Under the pieces are notes generated by a model. It saw nothing but the letters and a program-made list of their open reading frames with translations, had not been told where the DNA came from and ran no database searches. The translations under genes and the position numbers were made by a program. From Pegea sp. RAD2-039 (Eukaryota > Chordata > Thaliacea > Salpida > Salpidae), in assembly GCA_034620365.1 (NCBI GenBank), contig JAQGEQ010000091.1:310001-374000 (forward strand): 64,000 bases of DNA. The letters run 5' to 3'. Shown one piece after another: positions 47,901 to 60,489 of the stretch (positions within the stretch are counted from its first letter, which is position 1; every line of letters begins with the position of its first letter).

Positions 47901-50900
47901 CAATCAACATCTTTGAAAAATGATTGCTCTTTTAATTCTTCACCTCTGTATACAAGATCTTGATTGGATGATAATCAACCACAAAACAACTTACCCACGA
48001 CCGCAGCATCCTAATCTTTCTTCGACATTTTTCTTTAATAAACCAATCAAAAAATTTTTAACTTCACAGCTGAAACTTGAAGGTAGCTCTACGTCCTAAA
48101 AACAAGTCATTAGTGGCTATCTGGTTGCTAAGTGGTTACTAAGAGGTTGCTAGTTGGTTGCTAAGGAGTTGCTATCTGGCTGCTAAGGAGTTGCTAGCTG
48201 GTTGCTAAGGAGTTGCTAGTTGGTTGCTAAGGAGTTGCTAGCTGGTTGCTAAGGAGTTGCTAGCTGGTTGCTAAGGAGTTGCTATCTGGTTGCTAAGTGG
48301 ATACTAAGAGGTTGCTAGCTGGTTGCTAAGGAGTTGCTAAGAGGTTGCTAGCTGGTCGCTAAGGAGTTGCTAGTTGGTTGCCAAGGAGTTGCTATCTGGT
48401 TGCTAAGTGGTTACTAAGAGGTTGCTAGTTGGTTGCTAAGTGGTTACTAGGGTGATATTTACCTCATTTAACGTCATTTGATCAATTTCGGTTTTATCTT
48501 TTGTCTTTGAAGTTCGAAACGGAGAATGACCTCGAAGTAATTTGAATATCGTGCATCCATACGAAAACCAATCGGCGCCGCTATCATATGATGTTCCTCT
48601 TCGTAAAACTTCTGGAGCAATATAACCATGCGTACCTCTGCAGAATAATTCAATGATGACATCAACGATGATGACGTCACATGATTCACTTACACACTAG
48701 CATAAGGACGTTTTTGTGACAAGTCGCAAGCTAATCCTAGATCAGATATTTTTGTGTGACCTTTCTCATCTAGAAGGATATTTGCTGGCTACAAAGTGTT
48801 GTTGTCAAAAAATAGATAAAAAAATATAATAAATTAGTCAATTAAATTAAAAATTCGAATAAAAATGGGTTTTTTAAAAGTTGGAGTTCTTCGACGCTTT
48901 CATAAAAAAACTGCTTCGAAAAAACAAGTTTCAATAAAATTTTGAAAATGTTTACATAAGATACGGAAGTAAAGGAAGAAAACAGATGGAAGATAATATG
49001 AGAAACAAGATTACCTTTAAATCTCGATATACGATCTGTCGTTGATGCATATGATCAAGTCCTAATAGAATTTCAGCAGCATAAAAACGGACCTCTCGTT
49101 CGTTAAATGTTCCTCGTTGAGTTAATTGATAATGTAAGTCACCTCCTATAACCAGACACAATCGATAGATTGTAGAATTCATTGATTAGTCAAAAGTATT
49201 GAAATTTTATTTAAAGTTTGGAAAATTTTGTGGAAATTTTGAAAGTTACATTTTGTAAATATAAAAAAAAGTTTCAATTCATTTATTGAAGATTTTTTTT
49301 TGTTATAAACATGTATTGAAGAAAAATAGAAATGTTTTTGTAAATAAATAAAATTGTTTTTCGGTTGTAACAGTAAAAAAAGAAATTTATTAAAAGAATT
49401 TTTGAAAAATGTAAAATTGAGATAAAAAATAGTTGACAAATTTCAAACTGATGAATTTGTTTAAAAATAAAATTCACTTGTCACGTGACTAACTTACCAT
49501 TCATCAAATCTAAGATGAAACAAAGTTTATCAACAGATTGAAACGCGTATGAGATACAAACAATAAATGGTGAGTCGACCTGCGAGTTGAAAAAAAAAAA
49601 TTATCATTTAATTTTATCACCCTCATCAATAATTCAACAAAATGTTGTCATTTCATCAACAAACGTCCTACAGATGACATTTAGTAACAAAAACATTCAC
49701 TAATCAACTGATGACGTCACAAATCACTGAATGACGTCAGAAATTAACTGATAATATCACAAACCAGCTGATGACGTCACAAGCTAGCTGATGACGTCAC
49801 AAGCTAGCTCATGACGTCACAAGCTAGCTGATGACGTCACAGACTAACTGATGACGTCACAAGCTAGCTGATGACGTCACTAATGAACTTACTTACCCGC
49901 TGTAACATGCAACGTTCGTTTAGTGCCAAAGTTTCCCCCTTTTTCAACTTAATTCGTTTCTTATATAAACATTTCATCGCATACCTGCATCGACAGTTTG
50001 ATGACGTCACTGTCGCGGTGGTGATGACGTCATACTCACATTGTTCCTGTATCAGCTTTTCGGCAACCATACACCTCACCGAAGCCGCCGCGTCCGATGA
50101 TTCGATGAACGCTGAAATCGTTCATTGTCAGCTGTGATGAAGAAGGAAGGATTAGATGAGGATCAAGCAAAGATGAGTCTTATAGATGAGGATCAGATGC
50201 AGATCAGGCATTAAGCGAATTGAAAATCAGTTTTGAAATTAAAAAAAGCAAATTAAATTTCGATTATTTAAATGATTCAGAAATCTGTCTACTGATCAAT
50301 GACGTCATTAACGCGATGATGACGTCACACAAACGTGAAGTTACTCACATGCATACTCAACTCCACCAATTTCCATTGAAGATATCTGGTGAACTTCTCA
50401 CTACAAAAAGTACTTTTCAATCATGTTCGATTTGATGAAAATAAATATTAAAAATTGATGAATTCAGACTTTTTAAAAGCAAATTTGTCATTTCGAATTA
50501 TTTCTTCTTCAATTTATTTGTCGAATTAAACATCGTAAACTTCAATCAAAATTCTTTCTAGTTTATTTTCAAAATAAATTTGTTTATTTTTTTCTACAAA
50601 TTCATCAAATTAAATTGGAAGATTTTACCAACAAAATTATTTGAGATTTATTTGAACAAATAAATCAAAAGATAAATTCACCTTCTTAAAAATTCTTCAA
50701 AAAAATTCTTTTCCAAACTGCATCTCAATTCTTGATCATAAACCTGAAAATTTCATCTTAAAATCAAAATACTTCTAGAGATCAGATTACCTTGAAAAGA
50801 TCAGTTGGAAAATCTTCATTCAGGATCTTATCTCTGATTTGATTCAAGGTATCAGTCGTGTCGTCCTGCAAACAAAACTTGATATAAAAAAAATTGTCGA

Positions 50901-51501
50901 AAAAGACAATTTGCTAAAAGTAGCAAAATTTGACGAAAAAAAAGTTGAAAAAGTTTACGGAAAGGTAAAAATAGGTTTTTTGAACCTTGCGTAGGAAATC
51001 TGACATGATGAAACGTTCAAACATCATTTGAGCTTGTTGAGCGCGGTCAATTTCTTTATCCAAACTTTCATAAGTTATAATCTAAGAGATTGAAAATCAA
51101 TAATTTTGAAATAAAACAAAATTTTTTAACCTCTTCATAAAAGAGCAACTGCGGGTTTTCAATGTTCGTTTCTGTACAGTATCCTTTAAAGAGTCGATAA
51201 CCTGTGAACAAGTTGATGAGAGGTGAGTTTGGGGCGTAGGGTGATAGGGTACCCACCTATCTCTTGATTAAAGATCTCATCAAATGTTAAGAGGTTCTGT
51301 TCCTGAAGATATTTGAACATTAAGCAACGAATACTGAAAAAAAAAGTTAAAAATTTGTTTGGAAATTTGTGAAGATGATAAAGACCTCGGATCTGGAAGC
51401 GGGATTCGCTTCATCATTGCGCGCGCTGCAGGAGCACCTCGGCTTTTCTCCATCGCCATTAAGTAGCTGACGTCGGCTAAAACTGCTTCTAAATCTGCCA
51501 T
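44975..51501 (-). CDS. G-protein-coupled receptor kinase, GRK2/3 type
   Basis: 21 in-phase exons, 725 aa: 51501-51386, 51333-51257, 51201-51131, 51081-50986, 50865-50791, 50743-50682, 50400-50349, 50131-50040, 49984-49897, 49579-49498, 49145-49015, 48788-48694, 48637-48463, 48095-47995, 47945-47879, 47828-47657, 47606-47526, 47424-47291, 47219-47103, 46317-46186, 45136-44975. The first 20 residues, [20 protein letters not shown], are identical to mammalian GRK2. An RGS-homology domain follows, then the kinase: [45 protein letters not shown] instead of DFG (SDLGLACD), [10 protein letters not shown], and the AGC tail [18 protein letters not shown] domain ([33 protein letters not shown]) binds G-beta-gamma and phosphoinositides in this family. 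The enzyme phosphorylates active receptors at the plasma membrane. The last exon adds a Gln-rich tail not found in vertebrates. Introns hold four minisatellites. Confidence 0.95.
45478..45660. repeat. CACGTGAC tandem repeat in last GRK intron
   Basis: About ten loose repeats of a 16-20 base unit (consensus CGACCACGTGACAACC), each with an E-box CACGTG or a one-base variant. It lies in the intron 45137-46185. Confidence 0.8.
46366..47080. repeat. 29-base minisatellite in GRK intron
   Basis: Roughly 24 tandem copies of a 29-base unit: ACCAATCACATAGCAACC followed by AAAGCATTGGG with variants. The array fills nearly all of the intron 46318-47102. Each unit has a CCAAT word. It is not a CRISPR array, because units are contiguous with no unique spacers. 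Confidence 0.92.
48112..48450. repeat. 22-base minisatellite in GRK intron
   Basis: About 15 tandem units, consensus GGTTGCTAAGGAGTTGCTAG plus CT, in the intron 48096-48462. It contains GGTTGCTA, the reverse complement of the TAGCAACC core of the 29-base array 1 kb away. Confidence 0.9.
49685..49880. repeat. 20-base TGACGTCA minisatellite in GRK intron
   Basis: About eight tandem units, consensus GATGACGTCACAAGCTAGCT, in the intron 49580-49896. Every complete unit carries the CRE palindrome or one with a single change. Confidence 0.9.
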
Positions 51502-54500
51502 CTTTCAAATTACTCAATATCAAATTTGCATCACAGAAAAAAGCTTTCTTCAATTAAACTGTAAAAATTGTTTGTTCATCAGCACCTTTAAGCGAAAAAG
51601 ACACGCAGGTTCTAAACTTTAAAGAGTTCAAGATACTAAGGGTCAAAGGTCAAATATTTTTTTTCTTAAAAAGTAGCTTTAAAATCGGTCACTGAGGTTG
51701 GACGAAGATAGGTCAAGAATAAATTTGTAATAAAAGTGAATAAAATGGAAGCGCTTCAACGTCGCGCTTTTTCAACTGTTACAGGATCGTTATTTTAAAA
51801 GGTTGTCTGCAATTTTGAAATTGATGAGAAAATTTGGTGACTTTCAAATTGACAAATTGTTAACAGCTGTGAGCAGTGAAGCGTGAAATTTCAAAGGAAA
51901 TGAAATAGAAGCTTGAACAGGAAGTTGCATTTCATCTGAGTATCTGTTGATGCTTCAGCTTATTTTTATTTTTCTATAAATCTTTTTTTCTAAATATTGT
52001 TTTCAAACACGAAAGTTTAACATTAAAACAAACAAATTGAAAAAAAATATATAAATGAGATAAAATAGATTTATTTAAACTAAATTTGTTAACAATTTTC
52101 AAAATAAAAAATAAACTTAAGTAACTGAAAGATATTATTTCCGCCTCCAGCTCTATATTTTAATTTCTAATAAAGATAATCCTTAAAAAAAAAAAGTAAA
52201 CACTGAAAATTATTGAAATCAAAAGTTTATTTATTTATATACAAAATAAAGTAAATTCATTTTCTTAATTTTATTAAAATATCTTAAAATAGAAATGGTT
52301 TTTAAATGTTCTATATATGGTTAGTCTCTATATTTATTTCTATATTTATTAGTAATAAGTCCAAATTAACAATAAAATTATAAGTTTTTAGATTTTAAAC
52401 AAAACTACTTTTATTAGTGAGCTAAACAAAAGCTTAAAATATTTATAAATGATTTCAAGAAAGATAACTAAACGATTACTCAATATTAAAAAGTGTTGAA
52501 ATAATAATAATTACAAAAACTAAAGTTGAAAATAGATAAAAACATGATACAACTTCAAATAATCTTTGCATTTATCTTTCATTAAATTAAATGAATTATC
52601 AAAATAAGAAAACAAACCAAAATAATTTTTAAAAATATAATGACGAAAATAAAGTTAACAGCTTAACATAAGCTTAAATGACCTTAACAATTCTCTTGTC
52701 AACTGAAAAGGATTTTAAATTAGTTTAGTTGAAATTCTAAAAGTAGATAGGATTGAAATTTAATTTATTGATTTTTACTAGTTAAAATAACTGTTTAAAA
52801 CTCAATAAGTAACCCTAATTTAGAATCAAATTTTGCATAAAATACCTAAAATAAGGATATCAAATATAGGACAACAAAAGTGATTTCTGAAAAATTTTGT
52901 ATCAATTATTATAACATTTTTTTTAATTAAATGGCATATGATAATGAATTTAAATACTACTCATAAATGTAAATCAATAAAAGGTAGATTTTTAACAAAA
53001 CACTACATAATAAATTATTAACAACAAAACTTACTTTGAAAAAGAACTTTACAAAAGTAAGAAATAAAATAAACTTACAAAAAGCTAAAAGTAAAGCTTT
53101 GTAAAAATAATTTTAAATAAAAAAATAAGTTTTGCTCAGTTATAATAAGTCCACTTTTTCTTAACCCGGTAAGTACCTTGAAGTCACTTTCGCCCAATTA
53201 ACTGTTTTTTACTGTCTTTACGTTAGTAATGTTTACAATTTTTAAGAATAGTTGCATACAAATAGAAGTCCTGATTTTCAGAATAAGACCCAACCAACCT
53301 ATAAAAATGTATTTTACTAAATCAGATGGGCTTTCAATTTTTAACTGTAAACACATAAACTCTTTTTAATTAATAAATCGGCTTTAGGTATAGAAAATTA
53401 TGAGCTATAGTATTAGTATTTATAATACAGTTTTAAAAATAAGAACACTAACATAATGCTAAATAAACAAAAATTATCTGTTCGAAGACTCAATGTAAAA
53501 GTAATTACAACAACATACTTATGAAAAGCTTTTACTCTGCAAGCTACAAAATTTATATTCAAAGTATCTTTGCGATGTACAAATAAACATTTTATTACAC
53601 TTTTCTTATATGGTACAAATGTTCATTTATTTCTGAAATTCAGAAAATATAATTTTCATGTTTGAATAAAAATACGCTTTTAAAAAAGTTCCTTTTTTAA
53701 TATAAGAATAAATCAACATTAACGATTAAACATTCTATAGTTTAAGACAAATATGTACTCTTTCTTCAATTTATTTGTAAATCATTTTATTTTCATTATA
53801 TAATCTTCTCTTTGTAAAACAAAGAATGAAAAACAAAACAAAATTTTCGAAATATTACAATAATTATAAAGTACTGTCGCAAGTTTATACAAATAAAGAT
53901 TGACTAAAAGCTAAGAATATAATTTTAGTGCTTTCAAGTTAACCGAAGGAAAAATTAGAATTAAATGTTTTTGAATTAGTCAAAAAAGTTGTGTTGGAAA
54001 ATTATTTTGTAGCAAAAATTTTAAAAATTCTAAAATCAAAATTGGTTTCATTCAAGAAATACTTCATTTTGCAAATGACATCTCAACTAATATACAATTT
54101 GGCTTAAGTCAATTTTATCTTTGAAAACTAAAAAAGATCTTAATTTTCGTTGTAAATTTGTTTTTGTTACAATACTAAAAACTCATACATTAAAACATAA
54201 ACTCACTAATTACATGTTTTTACTCCAGTATCAAATTAGCAAATATTTTAAACTTTAATTTAAATCAGCTACAAGAGACTTTTCAAAGAAAGCTTATATC
54301 TTTCGTAACAGTTTTTCAAATAAAGGTTAATTATTATAAAACTTTTTAACTTCAAGTTATTATTTCTTATTTAAAAAAAAAACTAAGATATTAAAGTTTT
54401 TTTTCATTTATAACTTTTTAAAGGAAGAATAAACGGCCGATGTTGCTTTGCTGCGTATAATTGCGATTTTTTCAGCACCTTAATTAAAAAAGCTTGTAAT

Positions 54501-55612
54501 CTTGATACTTTTATAAATAGTTATTGGTCAAACTTTGCAATTCACTGACTTCTGTACTTAATCTTTTCTTCATTATATGAAATATAATTTTATCTTACGT
54601 CACATCGAAATGTTTCGTAACAAAAAGAACAAGTTACTTTTAAAGAAAGATTAATTATAAAATAGTACACAATGCAAACTTACTTATCAAACTTACGTAG
54701 CAGGTTAAGAAAGTTGTCGATTATTCAAATTTGTTGCACAGTAATTTTTAGCTAATAAATCTAACTTGTGTTTAAATATTCAAACAATATTTTATTATTT
54801 ACTAAAACCAACGCCTCCGCATTACAAACATTTAATGTTCTTAAAGACTCTAGCTTAAAAGTATAAAGCAAAAATAAAAGTTTTATCATATTTAGTAAGT
54901 AATGTAATAATCTACAATTTTTTTAATCACTTAACAGTTACAAAAAAATTAAAAATTGTGAAAATTAAAATGTGAATGGTGAACATCAAATTCAAATATA
55001 TTTTTTTAGCAAATTTGCATAATCCGTCTTCTTAAAATTTTTTATATTTATAATTAATAAAATTATGTATATATGTTATCTATTAATTAAACTTTTTTAT
55101 ATAAATTTATTAAGCTTTCCACATTATATTCAGCTTTTGACTCATTATTCCTTATAATTCACCAATTTTTAACTAGAAATTTTTTGATAAGAATTATCTT
55201 TAAAAAGTTGTTATTTCAGATTAGTTTTAGAACTACAAATATTAATTAAAACTGAAATAAGTTGAAATCTGTTAATTTTCTATTTTCTTTAAATAAACTT
55301 TATTCATGATTATAAAAATAATTTTTAATTTATTTATAATATTGATAAAATTATGTATTTTACTAATATATTAACCATAAAATAAAACTTCAATAATTAC
55401 TTTATATTTTATTCTTTTTATGAAATGTTATTTTTAATAACTGAAGGATATTTTATTCCAAGTTTTGATGAATCTTTTTATATAAATAAATGTGAATAAT
55501 TTGGTAAAAAATTATATAAAATAAATAAATTAAAATAATTATTATCTAAATGTCTATTTTTAGGGAATAATATATGATTTTAATAATTTTATTTTAACAA
55601 TAATTAAACATC
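51502..55612. other. AT-rich intergenic spacer
   Basis: 4.1 kb between the divergent GRK and homeodomain-like genes, so both promoters should lie near its ends. I recognise no gene, repeat or TGACGTCA palindrome in it. Confidence 0.6.
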
Positions 55613-58600
55613 ATGAATCAAGCATCTACAACAGTGATTCAAATGGTAAAAAAAGAGTTGATGTTAGCTAATCTCTCAGGCATATGGCCATTAGAATGTT
55701 CTCCTAGACTACATCCTCTTTATCGGCTGTTCCTCGGTGATGACTTAAAAAAATTTAAGGAAAGTTTGAAAGGTGACAAAATATTTCTTACATCAAAAAT
55801 TTTGAAAGTTTTTTTTTTAAGGGAAATATTATAATAAAAATTGGCACTCGAAAAAGAATGTAGTTAGAGTTCTTGAAAAAGCTTGGTTATCTGAACATGT
55901 ACTAGTCAATTCAATGTTTGATCAGCTACAAAAAGAAACTGGTTTATCTGGAGACTTTATTTGTCGTTGGTTTGATTGGAAGAATGTACAGCAAGGAGTT
56001 GAGACTGTAAGTTGAAAATCTTCCAAACCTTTAAAGTTTTAAAACTTTTTTTTTCAGGTTTTATCTGGTTTGATTGAAAAACATTATTATTTGAAATTAA
56101 AAGTTTTAAATTCTCTATCTTCTTTATTTCGGATTTCACAAAAAAAATTGGAGATTTGTTGTATGAAAACAAGAGCTGAAAAAATGATTTTTAAAAGCAA
56201 TGAACATCAACTTGAAACGGTTAGTTATCATCTACATCTTCTGTAGACTCAACAAAATTTCTATAAGAACAAATAAAGTCAAATCTTCAACAACTACTGA
56301 TTACAATAATTTTTTGCAAATATTTTAGTTTTGTTCCTTTTTTGTTGCAGCTTTAGTTTCAAGAGTCACCTCTGACTAATAATCTTAAAAAGTCTTATAA
56401 ATTTATCCAACTTTTTTCATATAAAGTATTGAAACTTTTTGATATTTAAATGTAGTTATTTTCTACTAGAATCTTACTTTAAACAATTTAATAAAGTCAA
56501 AATCTTTTAAACAAATATTAGGTCTGAAAAGTATATAATTAATGAATAACTCAAACTTTTTTAGAATTTAATGAAGAAATTTTTACTTCATCGACAAGAG
56601 ACCAATAAATATGGATTGATCCAAAAACTGTCCTTCTTATTTGATCTTAGTGTGGAAGATATCGTCCATATTTTCAATTGTTGGTCAAAATTTGGTTCAA
56701 ATGAATGCTTAATAAACTCAAAAAGTCTTTCTCTTTTCCCACAAACCTTCAACAATGTTCAAGAGCAACCCTCATCACGTGAGTTGATGTCTTTTTGCTC
56801 CAGCAGCTTTTTATCAAGTTTTTTATTTCACAGAATTTCTTTTGGATTTTCAACGATCAAAAAGAAACCAAAAAGTTGAAAAAAATTAATTATTTTTTTT
56901 CAACATTTTTTGAAATTTAATTCAATTTTCAGGAAGGTTCTCGTTTTGATCCATATTTTAAACAATTAGAAAAGTCTTTTTCTATGATCGAGAAGAATAG
57001 ATATCAAGCAGCTCAAGATCCCAGAAAGATCAGCTTTACATCTTTCCTCTCTAACACTCCTGAGAAATCTCTCCACGGAATAACAGCAGCAAATAGCGGT
57101 GAGTTTCGCGACTTGACGCCTTTTCGAATTTTCATATCTTTGATTTGCAGCTCAGTTATCTGTTCGAATTCCTATTCAGGTTAGTTTTATTTTAACTTAC
57201 AATATTTGAAGAACAAAATGTCCAAATGTTTTTCTCATTTTCATTTTTAGAATAAACCTCCAACACCAGCAGTTGAATCCACTGTATTAGGACCAAGGCA
57301 ATTGCAAAAACCAGTTCAATCAGCTGAAACACCAATTAAACCAGTAGAAGTACCAGTTGAACGAGTAGGAACACCAGTTGTACGAATGGAATTACCAGTT
57401 GAACCAGTAGGAACACCAGTTGTACGAATGGAATTACCAGTAAAAACACCAGTTGAACGAGTAGAAACACCAGCTTTACGAGTAGAAACACCAGTTGAAC
57501 CAGTAAGAACACCAGTTGTACGAATGGAGTTACCAGTTGAACGAGTAGAAACACCAGTTTTACGAGTGAAAACACCAGTTGTACCAGTAAGAACACCAGC
57601 TGTACGAATGGAGTTACCAGTTGAACGAGTAGAAACACCAGTTGTACGAATGGAATTACCAGTTGAACAAGTGGAAACACCAGTTGAACCAGTAGAAACA
57701 CCAGTTGTACCAGTAAGAACACCAGTTGAACGAGTGGAAACACCAGTTGTACACAGTAAGAACACCAGTTGTACGAATGGAATTACCAGTTTTACGAGTG
57801 AAAACACTAGTTGAACAAGTGGAAACACCAGTTGAACGAGTAGAAACACCAGCTTTACGAGTAGAAACACCAGTTGTACCAGTAAGAACACCAGTTGTAC
57901 GAATGGAGTTACCAGTTGAACGAGTAGAAACACCAGTTGAACCAGCAGAAACACCATTTGTACGAGTGAAATCACCAGTTGAACGAGTAAAAACACCAGT
58001 TGAACGAGTAGAAACACCAGTTGAACCAGTAGAAACACCAGTTGTACGAATGGAATTACCAGTTGTACGAATGGAATTACCAGTTGAACGAGTAGAAACA
58101 CCAGTTGAACCAGCAGAAACACCAGCAAAAGCTACAGTAGCGTTTCCTCGTAAGGTTTCTTGCACATCTTTGAAGAAGGTAGAAGAAAGAAAGGTAAATG
58201 AAACTATCCAATCTTGAAATCTCCATCATCTGATCTTCATCATCTAATTCTCATTTCTTGGTCTTCATCACTTAATGTTCTTATCTTCCAGAGACCATCT
58301 CGTGAAGATCCTTCTTCTTTTCCATCATCCAACATCTTCTGTTTGATTCCTGAGAAGCAGCAGAGACTGACGAGCGAATTGTTAGGATTTGAAGTCTTCC
58401 CCTTCTCCAAGGTAACCGCGTTCGTGACGTCATCACTTAATTTATCACTTCTTGTTTAGTTGATCAACAATTTCTGTAAAGCGCCACACGGACGACAAAT
58501 AATCAACTCAACTCAGAATTTAAAAGGTTCGTCGTATCACGTCATCATGACGTCATCACATCATGTTGAATATTTCTAGCTGTTGCCGAAAGTTTGAACA

Positions 58601-58836
58601 ATCGTTGTTTAAAAACTCAAGTGGAAGAAAGCAGTGCTAGCGAACCTCTAAGCTCGTTTATTGTTCCACAAACAGTAGTTGAAAGTAAATTGGTAAATTA
58701 ATCAATTAAAAAAATTAAATGTAATTTGTTGTTAGATCTTGAAGTGAAAGAAGAAGTAGATTGTGATGGAGCTTCATCTTCATCTCAAGTGAAGCCCGAA
58801 CAATACCCTATTTCTTATTACTGGAAAAAGTCCTAA
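55613..58836 (+). CDS. Divergent multi-homeodomain-like protein with long repeat, one frameshift
   Basis: Exons: 55613-55772, 55822-56006, 56058-56219, 56565-56778, 56937-57098, 57151-57179, 57251-58193, 58292-58411, 58460-58526, 58580-58684, 58736-58836 (about 748 aa if one extra base is ignored). Exon 2 contains LEKAW, then LQKETGLSGDFICRWFDWKN; the spacing from LEKA to WF is identical to the homeodomain consensus (LEKAF...LAKELGLS..QVKVWFQNRR). Exons 3 and 4 each carry a weaker repeat of the same helix-turn-helix plan (LSSLFRISQKKLEICCMKTR; LSFLFDLSVEDIVHIFNCW), the second with Cys and the third with Ile in place of the key Trp. Exon 7 is a 270-residue repeat of RVETPV and VRMELPV units. 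The end has a sumoylation-like VKPE. It is probably a DNA-binding nuclear protein, distantly like HOMEZ/ZHX. Near 57752 one extra base shifts the frame. Confidence 0.7.
57305..58125 (+). repeat. Coding minisatellite, ETPV/MELPV repeat
   Basis: Tandem 18-21-base units (ACACCAGTTGAACGAGTAGA and variants) encode TPVERVE, TPVVRME and LPVERVE. The array is in exon 7 of the homeodomain-like gene. At 57744-57760 the usual GTTGTACCAGTAAG appears as GTTGTACACAGTAAG, one base longer. Both halves read the same peptide repeat but in different frames. Confidence 0.9.
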
Positions 58837-58912
58837 TGAAACTAACACCACAAACACCAATTCTATTTGTCTGTTAAGTTTTATTCAATTCTCTTTTTTT
58901 TTATTCGAAAAA

Positions 58913-60042
58913 TCAGGCAGGAAGCATGTGATCTGTTCCTGAGTAAGAGATCCCGTTCCTGCTGTTGAATTCGCGTGTTTTAATCACTCTTACATGCTTA
59001 CGATCATTCACATCCAAGACATGATCAAGTCGATGACCATATATACTTGAAGTGAGGATTGGAACAGATTTTTTCCTTTCCTACAAATTAGGAAATATTA
59101 TCTCTTCTAATCGTTAATTACTTTTAGTCACTTCTAAGTCTACTTGAAGCCCTCTACTACGAGCGTGTTCCCGATCACATCGATGTAGTTGTTTGTCATA
59201 ATCCTTTTTACAATTGAATATTCGATCATAAGCTGAAACCGCTGTTGTCTGCCGAAATTTCGAATTAAATTTTCTGTTCTGAATATTTTGTTAAGAAATA
59301 AAACATGAATGATTATAAAATGAAACTACAACTGAATGAGCGTTCTACAAAACAAAAAAGTCAAATTTGAAGAGGTCTCAAGTAAAGATCACGACAAAAA
59401 ACTTCTTTTAAAGACATCTAATGTAAAAATGAAATAAAAATCTTGGGTGGATTTCTTTGATCTTGGTTGCCAGATAACATTAGAAGAAAAAGACTGACTT
59501 AGAGATAGATTGGTTGCTAAGTCAATCAAATAGATCTATGTGGATACTAAGCAATCAAATTTAATGATCAAAGTATCCTCTAATAAAGTCCTAAGGAGGA
59601 TTTGGACTTTGATCTCTAATTTAAAAACTGGACTAGAAGCTCGATAAAATCATTCAAGTATAAATGTTGTTCTGAACCCACAAATAACTTGAAGGGATTT
59701 TTATAAAACTTATCATCAAGTTGATACAAGAACGTCAATTATCATTATAAGTGTGGCAAGATCTCTGTTTAAAATCAATCCACAAACATGAAAGTGAAGA
59801 AAAACAACTAGGTGAGGATAGTTTTATGATTAGAAGACCAAATAAAGAAGAGGCTTGGAAAGTTGAAGGCTTGTCCCATAAGTTATCAAATATTTAGTAT
59901 CGATTGAATAATCTAAACTTACTTTTCTGTCATTGTTGAAATAAGTGAATTGTTTTGGAGAATTTCGAGAAATAGGAATAGCACAGAATGCACTTTGGGC
60001 AGATAAAGGGAGTTCCCCTTTTTCAACTCTTTCAACATTCAT
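58913..60042 (-). CDS. CFAP90: Cilia- and flagella-associated protein 90 (C5orf49 homologue)
   Basis: Three exons on the minus strand: 60042-59923, 59278-59132, 59080-58913 (144 aa; human protein about 147). LSAQSAFCAIPISRNSP matches the human SAQSAFSYIPPRRLDP segment. YDRIFNCKKDYDKQLHR and CDREHARSRGLQV match the human YDCIFKRRLDYDQKLHR and DDREHAKSLGL segments. VPILTSSIYGHRLD and REFNSRNGI match VLTSSVYGKRIN and ADFYRKNDI. The protein is a microtubule inner protein of motile cilia. Exon 2 is joined at GAA|GTGACT to keep phase; a nearby GTAATT would break it. Intron 1 contains LINE copy 3. The stop lies only 76 bases from the stop of the convergent homeodomain-like gene, so their 3' ends probably overlap. 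Confidence 0.88.
59357..59750 (+). mobile_element. Decayed LINE fragment, copy 3, in CFAP90 intron 1
   Basis: This matches 14430-14835 in reverse complement almost base for base and 583-850 of copy 1 directly. It is truncated at both ends and lies wholly inside the intron 59279-59922, antisense to the gene. Confidence 0.8.
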
Positions 60043-60489
60043 CAAAAATCTTTCTATTTAACAAAAATTTAATATTCAATTAAATTAAAGCTTTTATTTA
60101 AAAAGTTTTCTGTAACAGTCGTCATAAATACTGTTTGTTTGTAAACTAGTTGGTTCACTTCAAAAACATAAAATTTATAAATATAAAAACTTTTTTTAAA
60201 TATTTTATTCTAAATGTCAACCAGATAAAAAAAACTTTAATTTGAAAGAATATTTTCAATAAAAAAAACTATTTTTTTGCTAAATACGTCTAATTATTTA
60301 AAAACATTCAATTTTACAGTCGAATGACTAAAACGCGAATTTTCGTTTCTATGACTACAAACTCCGCATGTGGTCGTTATTATAAGTTAGCCATTATTGT
60401 ATTTTCAGAAGTAGTTCTGGTTGCATTTGGCTCCAAACTCTCAAGATTTTAAAACTAGAAATATTTAAACATTTTTCAAACTTTTTATC

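Noticed and set aside
57316-58165. Minus-strand frames with FLLVQLV and TGVSTRS repeats
   Set aside because: Shadow of the coding minisatellite; the plus-strand frame joins good exons on both sides.
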